A DNA stretch of 64,000 nt from Diphasiastrum complanatum (lineage: Eukaryota > Streptophyta > Lycopodiopsida > Lycopodiales > Lycopodiaceae): assembly GCA_029204225.1 (NCBI GenBank), contig CM055100.1, forward strand, positions 32,827,645 to 32,891,644. Reading direction: 5' to 3'. The notes under the pieces are model-generated. The model was not told the DNA's origin, ran no database searches, and saw only the letters and a list, made by a program, of their open reading frames with translations. A program made the translations under genes and the position numbers. Below, piece after piece: positions 24,039 to 35,270 of this stretch. Numbering within the stretch: the first letter of the stretch is position 1; each line of letters opens with the position of its first letter.

Positions 24039-25570
24039 AAGTAAAAGACATAATAACCTCGCATTATAACTATTCATGTGGGAAAGATAATCCTATATTC
24101 TACGTTTAAATCTCATATTTAAGATGAGCATTGTTGGAGTTTAATCTTATTCCTACTCTTCCTAACTGCCCTCCTTCCCTCTCTCAATTTTACTCTCTCG
24201 AATGAAACATGTAGAAAATGAACTATTTTTAACAGTCTGCATATTTGAACTGATTGTCGCTAAAGTCTGTATTTTTACTCAGGTTTTTCCACAGGCGAAA
24301 AACCCGACACCCGACACTATTGCCGTTTCACCTTCAGGCCATCATGAGCAACTAAGTGTTAAACTATCAAGAGATCATAATTGAATGAACATATATTGCT
24401 AGAAAAGTAATGGAAAGTTATCTTGCATTGTTGGATTGATCAATAAATGCTTGTTATCTCCTAAACTATTAATTGGCCTCTAACTTGTAGTCCTTTTAGG
24501 CACTTTTTACCTCATTTTGAGCATTAGTTTTATTATTTATTCTCAGTTTAGGACAGGGGAACAAGTTATTGGGCTTGTGCCTAAAAAGCCTTAACCCATA
24601 ACTAACTATGGTCCTCCAAAGCCAGCCAAGTTTGATAAGAGTGAGACTTTTATCCAAAAAAGTGTATGCTTCTCTTGGTTGATGCCTTGTTAATGTTAGC
24701 TTCCTTGAACACTATACATGGCCTCTATTGGAAGCTTTGGCATCAATGCAATGTCCTCTTTACCCTTGGAATTTAAGATGCTATATCAAAAGTGAAATTC
24801 TATTGATATGGGTTGTAGTTGCCTTTTGAAGTGTAAATGAGGGTGATTTAAAAGATTGAGAACAAGCTTGTTGTGTGCCATGACGGTTGGAAAATGAAAA
24901 AAAAAAACAGAATTGCAATTCACAAGTATAAGACAAAAGACTAATGTTTCAACTCAAACTCACCTAAAAGATACATCTCACCTCAAAATAAATTCATGAT
25001 TCATGATAGCTTGTGGCTACCATTGCAAAGGTAAGGAAGGCAATATTTGATATGCCTATCAAAAACTTCAAAAGAAAAACATATGGTGTTACAAAGAAAC
25101 TTTTGAATACCCTAAAAACAAAGCCAATATATTCTCTTTGTGCATGCCAAAATGCAATGCGGGGGGCTGGACCCTACATAAGCAAGCTGCCCTAGAGACT
25201 TGAAGTCCACATATGTAGAGTATGTACCTAAGTAAGGTCGGGTCGTTAAGGATGCCGCCACTAGAGCACCCAATTTCTTGGCCATTTTATGACACCGAAA
25301 ATTTTCCTCCTCGTTCACGAGCTTTTTTTTTTAGTTTCTCGAAAGAAATTTATGAGGTTTTAGTGTTCACTATAATAAATGATTTTTGAATGGTTTTATT
25401 TTCCTTGTGGCACTCTAGAAATGACCAATTAAATTCAAAAATTTAATATCATGAGTATTATTTTCAAGACTATTATGAAATATGTTTAGTATGTAATTAG
25501 TCATTGTGATGTAATATTAAGGGGTTGTTAAGAAGTTGAATTTATAGTTAAATGCTGTTGTGAGATAGGA
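24039..25570. other. intergenic upstream of the cyclin gene
   Basis: No frame with a known domain. A GC-richer island at 25150-25300 (GCGGGGGGCTGGACCC, then CGGGTCGTTAAGGATGCCGCC) stands out against the AT-rich surroundings but matches nothing I recognise. It could be a repeat edge. Confidence 0.45.
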
Positions 25571-25575
25571 AACTA

Positions 25576-25583
25576 TTTCCCGC
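25576..25583 (+). promoter_or_regulatory. E2F-type site TTTCCCGC
   Basis: An exact match to the TTTSSCGC E2F/DP consensus, about 75 bp before a TATA-like element and about 780 bp before the cyclin ATG. Position and target type make E2F control plausible. A single 8-mer can also occur by chance. Confidence 0.5.
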
Positions 25584-25656
25584 AGTTTTTTAAGGTGGGG
25601 AAATTGGGAGGGAAATAGAGTAGCAGTGCCAAAACCATAAAATCCCTCATATGGAA

Positions 25657-25670
25657 TATATATATTTTTA
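25657..25670 (+). promoter_or_regulatory. TATA-like element of the cyclin gene
   Basis: TATATATATTTTTA lies upstream of a GC- and GA-richer stretch (25780-25930) that looks like a 5' leader. If used, transcription would start near 25690-25700 and give a leader of about 650 bp, possibly containing an intron. The leader contains upstream ATGs, for example a 14-codon frame starting at 26054. Confidence 0.4.
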
Positions 25671-26361
25671 TTTTATTAATATTAGTTTGTTTTTGTTAGG
25701 GGAGAAAGGTGTTTAGTATTTTTATTTGTTTTGGGAGTTTGAATGAAAATTAAAATAAAGCGCGGGTTGTGTGAAATAAAGAGACCTATATGCTTTTTCT
25801 CCTATTGCTCCTTTCTCGTACCTACGGAAGAGACGAGACTGACTCCTTCTGGGGCTGGCGAGTGGCGAGAGAGGGAGAGAGCAGGCAGCAGCAGAGGCCT
25901 GTGCTGCTGGTGGTGCCCGCCTTTTTGCTCTTCTCTTTCTTTTCAGAGCTTAATGCATTGCTGCGAATTGGTCGCGTATCGGCTTTGCAAGTCTTAAAGA
26001 TAGGCAAACAACAATTGCTTTTTAGTGAAGTGATCTTGCTTGTACTTCCTCAGATGAATAGTATGTCTTGTTGTTGGCTGGGCTTGTCAAATCTCTGATT
26101 CATCACTAGAATCGAACACTTTTCTGCATTGGGTTGTGTCTCTGCATCATTGGCTTGTTTGGGTTCGTAATTGATTGCTTCCAAGAACAAAAGCCATCTG
26201 CCTGCATATAGGAAACCAGCTAGTGAAGTGTGCGGCTTGAAGTCAGGAGTCTGTATCGCTATAACAATATCGGGATTCATTCTTCTTCAAAGTAGTCTTG
26301 CACAACCGATGAGCTGGGAAGTAGTCGAAGAATAAGCGGTCTGATCTACTGGAGAGTTGAT

Positions 26362-28012
26362 ATGGACAATGCCCAAAGCTTGCTTTGTGAAGAGGAGGTG
26401 ATTGGGAGTCCTTGGAATGAAAATGTAAGAAGTGTGTCCAACTTCTGTGCAGACGAGTGGACAGATGCCAGTCGCGGATGTTTTTCCAACTTTCCCCTAG
26501 ATGATGATGAAGCCATAGCACGTCTTCTTGAGAAAGAATCAAGCTACATGCCGGAAGAAGGATATCTCGCGGCACTACATTTAGACGACGTTTGCGAGGC
26601 CAGATCAACCGCTGTGCAGTGGATTGTTAAGGTTTGCTCATTTTCTTCCTATGCGTGACTATTTTCGTTCCGTTGATAATCTAAGGCTATAAGCAAATCT
26701 ATGTCGTCTAAGCCAGCTTGAAACTTTGCAGGTTCGCAACAGTTATAGTTTTGGCCCTCTCACAGTGGCACTTGCTGTCAACTATTTTGACCGCTACTTG
26801 TCGAAGCACCTTTCTAAGGTACTATCTTTCGAACAATCGGGTGATATAATCTAGATTGCTTCAAAATTTATGGCTATTGTGTGTCGTGGTTCAATCTAGA
26901 AAACAAACTCTGCTGATGGTGCTCGAATTCTACGTGCAGTCTTGGAAAGCTTGGATGATTCAACTTCTTTCCGTAGCGTGTTTGTCGATCGCGGCAAAAA
27001 TGGAAGAAATCGATGTTCCGCTGCTATTAGACTTGCAGGTATGGTGATTGTTGGATACATGTGAATTGATTGGTATTTCAAATCATTGCGTAGGCATTAT
27101 GACGTACATTATCTCGTTGCTATCCAGATTGAAGGCGTAGATCATGTATTTGAAGCAAAAACCATTCAACGCATGGAGCTAGCTATTCTCAGCTCGTTAG
27201 GTTGGCGCATGAGCTCTGTAACAGTTTTTTCATATGTTGAGGAGTTGCTTCATGGGCTTGGCGTGAATGGACCTCTTCGGAAATCCCTAGTCATTCGAGT
27301 CACGGAACTTCTGCTAGGGAGCCTGTCAGGTAGAGGATCAATGTCGCACTCTAGGTCGTATGATCTGTTTTTTGTTTGCGCAGTTCAGTATCTCCTTACC
27401 GTCGACGTCACCTAAGTGTTTAACCAACTGAAATGACAGTTTCTTGTGTGCTTACAAGATCTGATTTGGTATTTGCTTGGGGCTGCTTGGGGGTGATAGC
27501 CTTCTCAGCTCTTGCGTCTCTCTTTTGCAGAAGCCGATTTTCTTGAATTCCGTCCATCTGTTATCACACTTTCAGCTCTTAGATGTGCGCTTGAGGAAGT
27601 AGCTCCGCTACAGGCTGAAGCGCTCAATACCGCTTTGGTCAAGTTATTCCCTGTAACAAAAGTGAGTCTGCTCAGCTTTATATTCCAATACATTCAGTGG
27701 CAATGCACTCATTGATTTTCTTTAATACTAACTCACGGATAATCACGTATGTTCCAGGTGAATCTCGATAAGTGCTCCAGATTAATGGAAGAACTTGTTG
27801 CGGATCCGGTTTGTTCCCTGATATCTTACAGTCAGGTATTTGGGTTTCCAACAAGCCCGATCACAGTGGCCGAAATCCCTCAAATAAAGAATGCATGGGA
27901 GGGCGTTTTAAAAAACTGTTCCAACTGGTCTTGCTTAAGGTCGGCGGATGCCGTCCCTATCATCAGATGCTTGAATTCAAGGAAAAGAAAGCTGGACGAT
28001 ATACTGAAGTAA
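26362..28012 (+). CDS. CYCD: D-type cyclin (six exons, complete)
   Basis: I assembled this by splice sites. The exons are 26362-26631, 26732-26818, 26940-27038, 27128-27329, 27531-27661 and 27758-28012, all with GT...AG introns and consistent phase. They give 347 residues ending in TAA, a normal length for plant D cyclins. Residues 7-11 are LLCEE, an LxCxE retinoblastoma-related binding motif. The N-terminal cyclin box spans roughly residues 78-180 (STAVQWIVK, LAVNYFDRYLSKHL, WMIQLLSVACLSIAAKMEE, PLLLDLQ, TIQRMELAILSSLGWRM). The cyclin C-terminal domain follows (TVFSYVEELLHGLG, LEFRPSVITLSALRCALEEV). The product would bind a CDK in the nucleus and phosphorylate retinoblastoma-related protein to drive G1/S. 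The basic tail SRKRKLDDILK is typical. Introns are 89-201 bp. The subfamily (D1-D7) is not assigned. Confidence 0.95.
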
Positions 28013-28308
28013 TATAAGAGATGTAAGAAGAAAAGGTGCTGGACAGTATAACATCTCACCCTTTTTTGACAAGATGTGCCAGATGTTCTATTCTCCGACC
28101 TCTCAATTAAACCATAATGATGACCGCGAGTATTAGTATACTCGAGTTTTGCGGTATCTGAACAGTAAAGTTCTTCCTAATAGCTTTTCTGAATTATCAC
28201 CCAAAGCACAGCAGACCTTTTCTTTTTTGAGTGAAAGCCTTACGCGGCTCTGTATTTATGAGGGATTTGGTTCCTAGAAATCCACAATATTAGCAACTCT
28301 GTAGGTAT

Positions 28309-28314
28309 AATAAA
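28309..28314 (+). terminator. candidate poly(A) signal of the cyclin gene
   Basis: AATAAA lies about 295 bp after the stop codon. Plant signals are loose, so this is a candidate only. Confidence 0.4.
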
Positions 28315-30795
28315 GACATTGAAGACTCATTCACAGAAGTATGAGAAGCTCACTTGATGAGGGTATTGTTTCATTCTGATATGAAGCTCACATTCAAGAT
28401 AAGCAACTCATAATGTGACACTCATGATGTACTGCCATTTCAGGGTGGTGCAACTTAGCATGCCTTTTTGACATAGGAGACCATCCTGAGATCTATTTTT
28501 TGTCACTGGCCATGATATGATGGATCTGAATTTGAATTACTTCCCAAAACTGGAAGATTCTTATACTCATAAGCTCTTATCTACTTTATAGCGTTCAAGT
28601 CTGATAGTGATGTCAACAGATCACTAATCTGGTACTGTATGTGAGGCAAGGTATGGCCTACTTTTGTGAAAATGTTAAAGGCACTGCAACAATTAAGGCC
28701 TGCTGTGGTAAGTGTTGTTTGCAAGAAATGCCTACTAGAAAGATTAGTGCACACTGATCGCCATCCTCTGCGACAAGTAGTATTTAACAGGTTGAGAATG
28801 GTAGAATCCTTCTTATATAAAACCAACCAGAATCATGGCTTGTAGTACTTAACCAAGGCTGCCATACCATAGTTTGAGTCTAGATGCATCATACCAATCA
28901 ATGATTCTGGGGTTTATACGTGCAGTATGCATTGATATGTGCAAAAGGATCAGAATGTGTATTTGGGTTTTGTCTGAGTTGACGTAGATGTCATTAGCAA
29001 TCTTTCCACTTGGTCATCCTGCCATAAACATGGCTGGGTCACTAAATAATTCTTTCACTTTAGCAAAAGACGAAGTGTCATTGGAGAATTCCTTCACTTG
29101 ATAGAAGGTGATTAATGTTGGTTATAATGGCAAGCTAAATTCAATCTCTCTATATGGTCATGTGAGGCCCACTCCATCCCTTTCTCTTCAAAAGAGTGGA
29201 ATACATACAAGTTGTCTCTTTCTTTACTTTCCCAAGTGATGATACCACCCTTTTTCTCTCTCCAAGGATTGACTCACTCCACCCCCTAGTGGGGATCACA
29301 TGAGTTCTCTTTCTCTACTTTCCCAAGTGAGGGTACCCCCCATTCTTTCTTAGATTCTCTCTCTACCATCTATGACAGTCCATTTGTTCTCTCTAAGAAT
29401 GTGGGTACTCCATATGACTTGGCACTTCTAGTACTTGTGGGTACCACACTTTACATCTCTCTCCCAATGTTGGACCACATGTGGCTTCAAAGACCATCTT
29501 TTTTATATGGCATGTTACATGATTCATAAAACTTTATGAATCCTTTAAGTGAGACTACCAACATCTTTATGACCCCAAGCCATAATGGTTATTTTTCACA
29601 AATTAATGCATTTCATAAATACAAGTGCACACCTCAAAGGAATCCTTTAAATGCTTGTAGTTGCCTAGCTTTGGTTCTATGGTTGTAGAAGTGATGGTGG
29701 ATAAAGTCTCATTTATTTATGATCTAAGCAAATACTAACACATACATTATTTGGGGCTATTTATTAATCAATTTGATTAAATGGAAATTGGTGTTTCCAT
29801 GCTTATTTTTGAGTTGGACCTATGGACTCCATGACATGTGTCTAGTAGACGATGTATGGTGGATGCTCTTAGGTTGATGTAATGGTTGTGTTGTTAGTTT
29901 ACATTAGTCTTTTTAAAATTGATTGTATTGAACAATTTTATTTTGTGGCTTTTCTTTATTTTGTAGTTTTTTTTATGGATGCCCCAAGGTGTATGAGTAG
30001 TTTTCGATATTGAATTAGGGTTATTTGGTATTTTGGTTTTTGTCAGACAACTAAAAAATATCTCTAGATTATTAAACTTGGCACCTTTTACATGCAATCA
30101 TGCATTTTGAAGCCTTTTTAGCTCTCCAAATTTAAATTTCTCTTCACATAATTGTACATTTATTTTAGCTCTCCCATTAAAGACATGTTGAATTAGACTT
30201 TCATAGCTTGGTATAGCACTTTTTAAATTGAATAATTTTTTTTTAATGATGAGACCTCTCTTTCTATTTCTATCATTCACCAAGAAAGTGTCTTTGAGGT
30301 GTTCCACCTTGTCTTGAGGTGTTAATAGAACATTTAGTCTTGTTTTAGACTAGTAACAATTTCCTTTGCTTGGCTCTTTCACTCTTGGTCGGCCTGTCCA
30401 TTTTTTTAACCTTGTCAAGGGAGTGGACGACCTTTTTTTTCATTTTTTTTAACTTGCCATTGGCAACTTGACATTTTAGACAATGTCTCCAAGTTTAAAA
30501 GATGGTCTTGAGTTGTCTTTATGTGGCATTGAGTCCCATGCCATGTCATCTTCCACATAGTGGCAACTCAAGTTAAGTTTGAAAAGGGAGGAGACTTATT
30601 TTTTTTCCTTGGACCAATGGAGTACTCTTTTGAATTTGGGACTTGCCAAACAATGTAGTATGAAACGACCTTTAGAGCTACTAGTTGATAAATCAAATGT
30701 CCCTTGAAACACTAAGACAAGAAGATTTGCAAGATAAAGTTGTTGTGCATTATTGTATCATTTGGAAAGTGTCACCACAAGTAGACTTTATTGAG
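28315..30795. other. intergenic with CT-rich near-repeats
   Basis: No domain-bearing frame. Between about 29190 and 29480 related CT-rich phrases recur (CTTTACTTTCCCAAGTGATGA at 29222 and CTCTACTTTCCCAAGTGAGGG at 29312), with GGGTACC-like words, suggesting a degenerate tandem repeat. The minus-strand frames at 30098-30307 and 29894-30097 are unrecognised and Lys/Asn-rich. Confidence 0.5.
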
Positions 30796-30913
30796 TTGGA
30801 TGATTGGACTAATGTTAATGAGTTAAGGTGTTGCCCAAAGGGGTGTAAGCTCAATTGGATGATTGGACTAATTTTAATGAGTTGAGGTGTTGCCCAAAAA
30901 AGTGTAAGCTATA
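30796..30913. repeat. 59-bp tandem duplication
   Basis: Two adjacent copies (30796-30854 and 30855-30913) start with TTGGATGATTGGACTAAT and both contain GAGGTGTTGCCCAAA or a one-base variant. They differ at only a few positions, so the duplication is fairly recent. Confidence 0.9.
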
Positions 30914-31019
30914 TTAGTGCTTGTCAATAACTTGCACTCTTTTGCATGGGAGTCAATGTAGCAATGTGCTATCTAAGAGTACAAGCACGTTGTGCTCGCT
31001 CAAGGCTAATGAGTTGAGG

Positions 31020-31376
31020 TAATGGAAATACTTATTATGGAGAATATCAAGCATACCTTTTGAGGTATGTACATGATCACATTTAAATGGCTTTCTAGCA
31101 TGCTTTTCTAAATGACAATTTTTGCATATAGGATGACTTACATTGCTAGAAAAATTTATCTATTAGATTTTGCTTATACATGTGCAAAATATTATGGTAG
31201 ATAATGTGACTCAATTTGTAATGCCAAAGTAAATCTATATTGATTGAGGTGGTAGTGTTTGAAGCTTGGACATTAAAAGAATAGACTTGATGCAACTTAT
31301 ATAGATAATTTTCCTTTTTGGTTACTCGCACATCTGTTACTTGCTTAAAGGATTCATAAAGTTTGAATTCAGACAT
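31020..31376 (-). pseudogene. Ty1/copia GAG-pre-integrase scrap
   Basis: The minus strand reads a GAG-pre-integrase segment (LLWHYKLSHIIYHNILHMY). After a frame slip it continues as SHPICKNCHLEKHARKPF, the Cys pair of the integrase zinc-binding region followed by the usual basic stretch. Neither protease nor an integrase core is visible. Confidence 0.75.
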
Positions 31377-31609
31377 TTTGCGAGTAACCGATTTGCGAGT
31401 TTTTTTTGTAAAATATATAATTTATATGCTTAAAATGTCGCAAAAAGGAATTATGATAACATGTACCAGGCAATAAAAATGGAAACCAATACAAGAGTTT
31501 GGAGTGAAGAAAAACCACCCTCTACTTTGCAGCATCCCCATGAAATGTTTTCCCTTAACATCGCCGTACCTTTCTCGCCCATAACCTCCTCTTTTTCAAG
31601 GCAATGTGG

Positions 31610-31730
31610 TTTGATGTGGTCGGTTGTGGTCGGCGGATGCGGACTGTTGCGATCGGAAGCGGACTATTGTGGTCGGATGCGATTTGATGTGGTCGCTTCG
31701 GTTCGGTTGATGCTGTCTGATGCGGTCTAC
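31610..31730. repeat. GC-rich GTGGTCGG/GATGCGG word cluster
   Basis: About 120 bp of imperfect short repeats built on TGTGGTCGG and GATGCGG, with relatives such as GATCGGAAGCGGAC. Composition is far more GC-rich than the flanks. The open frame across it (31461-31805) has no domain and is best read as low complexity. Confidence 0.6.
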
Positions 31731-31805
31731 ACTACCCGTTGTCTCACTCATTGGCATTCACTTAGTTCACCAAGTGTAAATGCTAGTGTGGGTTTATGTA
31801 TATAA

Positions 31806-32574
31806 GTCCAAGTGTTTTGATATAAGTCTACGTGCAAGCGCAAGTAAGTATAATTAGGAGTGTGAATACAAGTCTACGTGCAAGTATAAGTACGAGTGTG
31901 AATACAAATCTACCTCCATCATTTATTCTTACTACTATGTATGGTATATGTCACGTTTCTAGCAAAAAGTATGCTCAAATCTTCTTGAAATCATATTTGA
32001 TGTAATATGTATTCACAGAAGGTTTCCAGTGAATATTTTTTTGGTTTAGAAATGATTGCGAGGCTCTTGGCTACACTCTTCTATGTCATTTTGCTTTGGA
32101 GGAATGCAAGCAATATGTTTCCCTTATGCAAGACCCTCGTACAGAGCTAGATTGTGATATTATGTAGGGTGGAGCGTTTAAATGAGAGTGGTGATTTATC
32201 AAAACTTGGGCTGTAATGGTAAATGGAACAGTGCTGTAATGTTACTTTTTTGAAAAGACAACACAATATCATGATAATGGAACATATTTTCAACCTCGAG
32301 CAAATCCCACAGAGCATAAAAGAGAAACATCCGAACACCAAAATCATTTCCCAAGAGGATATTGAAACGATGCACAGAACATGTCTAAGGCCTTTCAAAA
32401 CTAAGCTTTCATTACAATAGATACCCAACCAAACTTTATATTCAAAACTCAATATCCATTTCTCAAAAAAAAAACATTACTTCCGAATTCGCCGACTATT
32501 ACTAATGAAGAAAATCACTTCTAAAAAAACGATAGAACACAAACAACAATTGTTTCAAAAATGTGCTATCTAAC
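31806..32574. other. intergenic, nothing recognised
   Basis: A short near-repeat (AAGTCTACGTGCAAGCGCAAGTA at 31825 and AAGTCTACGTGCAAGTATAAGTA at 31871) is the only structure I see. The overlapping frames at 32147-32452 and 32223-32420 lie on opposite strands and show no domain. Confidence 0.45.
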
Positions 32575-34041
32575 TCAATCCTCCACACACTCATCGTCAA
32601 CAAACAACAATCTTAGACGCTTCTTTGATTTCTCGACACAAACCGTGTCTTTCGAATGCTCCATCTCTTTGGCTAAGGACTCTGCATAGACATGCAATTT
32701 CTTGTTATTCAAGTAGTGATGCATTGCGCTAGCCTGAAACATCTTTATCTATCATACAATGAACTTGTTATTACCATCCTTGGAACTCTTCTATGTCCCA
32801 ATCATTGATTTGTTCCTCATCCTCCGCACCTGCTTCTACGTCGTCGTATGTATGGGACGAAGCCATTGGGGTCTCTTGTTTGAGTAACTCAATGCAATGA
32901 ATACGAACATCAAGTTATTTAAACAATCGTAAAGTAGGTCGTAACATGAAACAAAATAGCATAGTCCAACTTGATGCTCTCTAAACATGACAAATGAAGA
33001 CTCCCCAAATGAACCACAACAATGTTGTATGAACACATTGGCAAGCTCCAATAGAGTAGCCGAAAAATAATAAAGGATGTTAGAAACGTGAAGCGAGACA
33101 ACAAAGCAGAAGGCAACAAATGGACCACATAATGCCCTCACCGTATCTTCTGGAAGCCAACTCCAACAAATGTTTGTCCTTCTCCATTGCAACCCAGTGC
33201 ATGTTCGTACTAGTAGCTGCGTACAACGAACCACCGCATCCCCATGAAGGGGTCTACTAACACCCCGCCTGACTTACAACACATCTCCACCAAAAAATGA
33301 ATGAAATGCGGGCTTTTTTCAACACCTCCTTGCATACACACATTCCCTGCTGCATCCAACAAATGCTCTGCAGGCGGCAAATGGTGAATCCAATGACTTT
33401 TGGCATTGTCAAACAATGCTGGTTCTACTGAATCACAAGCATTCATTGGGATCAGTGGAGTGTACTCTGATCGACATGCGATGCATGTTCCAAGCATAGA
33501 CTCCTGTAGAACAATCCACAAGTTATCACTGTAGTTACAAACTCTCATGCCTCAAAGAAATGATTCGAGACGTAAACAGAAATTAACTTACCTGGATTCC
33601 CAAAACAATGACACCAAAATCTGTGGTACCACGAAAGATTGTGTACTGCACGACCACGAGTCCAATTCTTTTCACAAACCTGGTAAATGTGTGGATGTCA
33701 GATATGCTCGTGATACGCACCACAAAACCAGTGTCATCCAAAATAGAAGAAGCAAATAGTAGGGCTGCCTCAATGATGACATTCCATGAGGGAACAACAC
33801 CCCTTGAGCCCTTTGGGATAAACCTTGTGGGAAAGTCTAGCAAAACCAAGTCGGCACTGTACTAGGCAGGTTTACCTTTTCTGAACCTATTACCTGAACA
33901 AATTGTCTTCAGGTGGCCCATTATCTCTTGTAATGCCACAGACAATGTATTTGTTGCAGCACTTCTTGCAATCTCCAACAAATCTCCACACAAAGTAAAC
34001 AACTAAAATGAAACAAGCCAACCATGAGTAACAAGCTTGAG

Positions 34042-35270
34042 TAAGCATGACATTCCAGACCAAAAACACGGCTACTGAAATTACAATGCTGTAGGAAAAA
34101 ACAAGGTATCGAATTTTGGGGGTATCAAATTTTGGGAATCGATTATTTTGGAAATCGGTTTTTTTGAATCAAAAATTTTGGGAGTCAAAAATTTTGGGTA
34201 TCGAAACAATCCAAGAAAGTGACTTTAAAGCTGTACTGTCGTTTAAAATAGTTTTTAAAAAACGCCTATTTAAACTCAGTAAATTTTTTTGGAATAAAAA
34301 TTTTTGGAATTGAATTTTTTTGAATGCAAAATTTTTGGGTATCGAATGTTTTTGGAATCAAATAATATGTTTTGGAAGGTTTATGAGAGAGCAACAAATC
34401 AGTTATGGTCTCAATCCAATATCAACAGATTCCAAGATCGAAATTGATGATCAGATTATTCCGATACCCAGAGTTTTTCAATACCTAGAGTATTCGGATT
34501 TTTCGCTACCTAGTTTTCGATACCCAGAGTCCTCGGAATTTTCGTTACCCATAGGTTTCTGAATTTTTGACATTCCTATCAAATATGCTTGAAGGATCTG
34601 GCTACAGGCCATTTGAAATGATCGTTCACCAGCAAATCAATGCGCCTATTTGAAGTTTATCAAATATGCTTGAACGATCTGGCTACATGCCATTTCAAAT
34701 GACGGAAGCAACGAACTCCTACTTTCGACAAAAAATACGATGAACTAAGATAGAGCCAACAAACGTGCAAGTTTGGGTTTCAGAAAATCTCAAAAGTTAG
34801 GGTCTCCAACAAGATGCTAAGACCTTGTTTTAAAGCAAAACTCACTATTTATAACTATTGTCTAGCTTCAATCGTCGGCGATTGAAGCTGGACAATAATT
34901 ATAAACAGTGAGCTCAGTGTATCACATGACCTTCAGAGCGCACCAATTTTTGATCAAAAGATCAAAAAAATCCAATATCGAATTCGTCCGACCCAAAGAT
35001 CGAAATCTAGAAACATAATTTTTCGATACCTGATCGTCTCGAAAAATCAGAATTTTGCGATACCCGTAATCAACTTTTTTCGATACCTATAATCTGAATG
35101 TTTCAATACACAAACTCAAAATTTTTTGATACGGGTTCGACTTAGAAAATTATGGATTTTTTGGTACCCAAAGTTTGTCGATACCCAGAGTATTCCGATA
35201 CCCAGAGTAAGCATGACATTCCAGACCAAAAACACGGCTACTGAAACTACAATGTTGCAAGAGAAAACAA
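34042..35270. repeat. intron insertion flanked by 65-bp direct repeats
   Basis: The phrase GAGTAAGCATGACATTCCAG and about 45 further bases (CAAAAACACGGCTACTGAAA and on) occur at 34042-34107 and again at 35203-35269, with a few differences. Between them lies about 1.1 kb whose left side carries GGGTATCGAA-type words and whose right side carries the reverse form TTCGATACCC. The whole block sits in the intron between the first two visible methyltransferase exons. Confidence 0.8.

Noticed and set aside
25743-26098. overlapping frames of 84 and 102 codons upstream of the cyclin
   Set aside because: They overlap each other and a minus-strand frame, have no domain, and fall in the probable 5' leader. 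They may act as upstream frames but not as proteins.
26243-26608. 121-codon minus-strand frame
   Set aside because: It is the antisense shadow of cyclin exon 1.
31461-31805. 114-codon plus-strand frame
   Set aside because: Low-complexity Val/Gly/Arg reading of the GC-rich word cluster; no domain or splice context.
32836-33234. 132-codon minus-strand frame
   Set aside because: An out-of-phase reading of the end of the methyltransferase-like exon and the following intron; the frame shifted by one base carries the family-like sequence.
34112-34370. a small-protein gene in the 34.1-kb repeat
   Set aside because: The frames are made of repeated TTTTGGGTATCGAA words and read as Phe/Trp/Asn repeats. 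This is repeat DNA, not coding.
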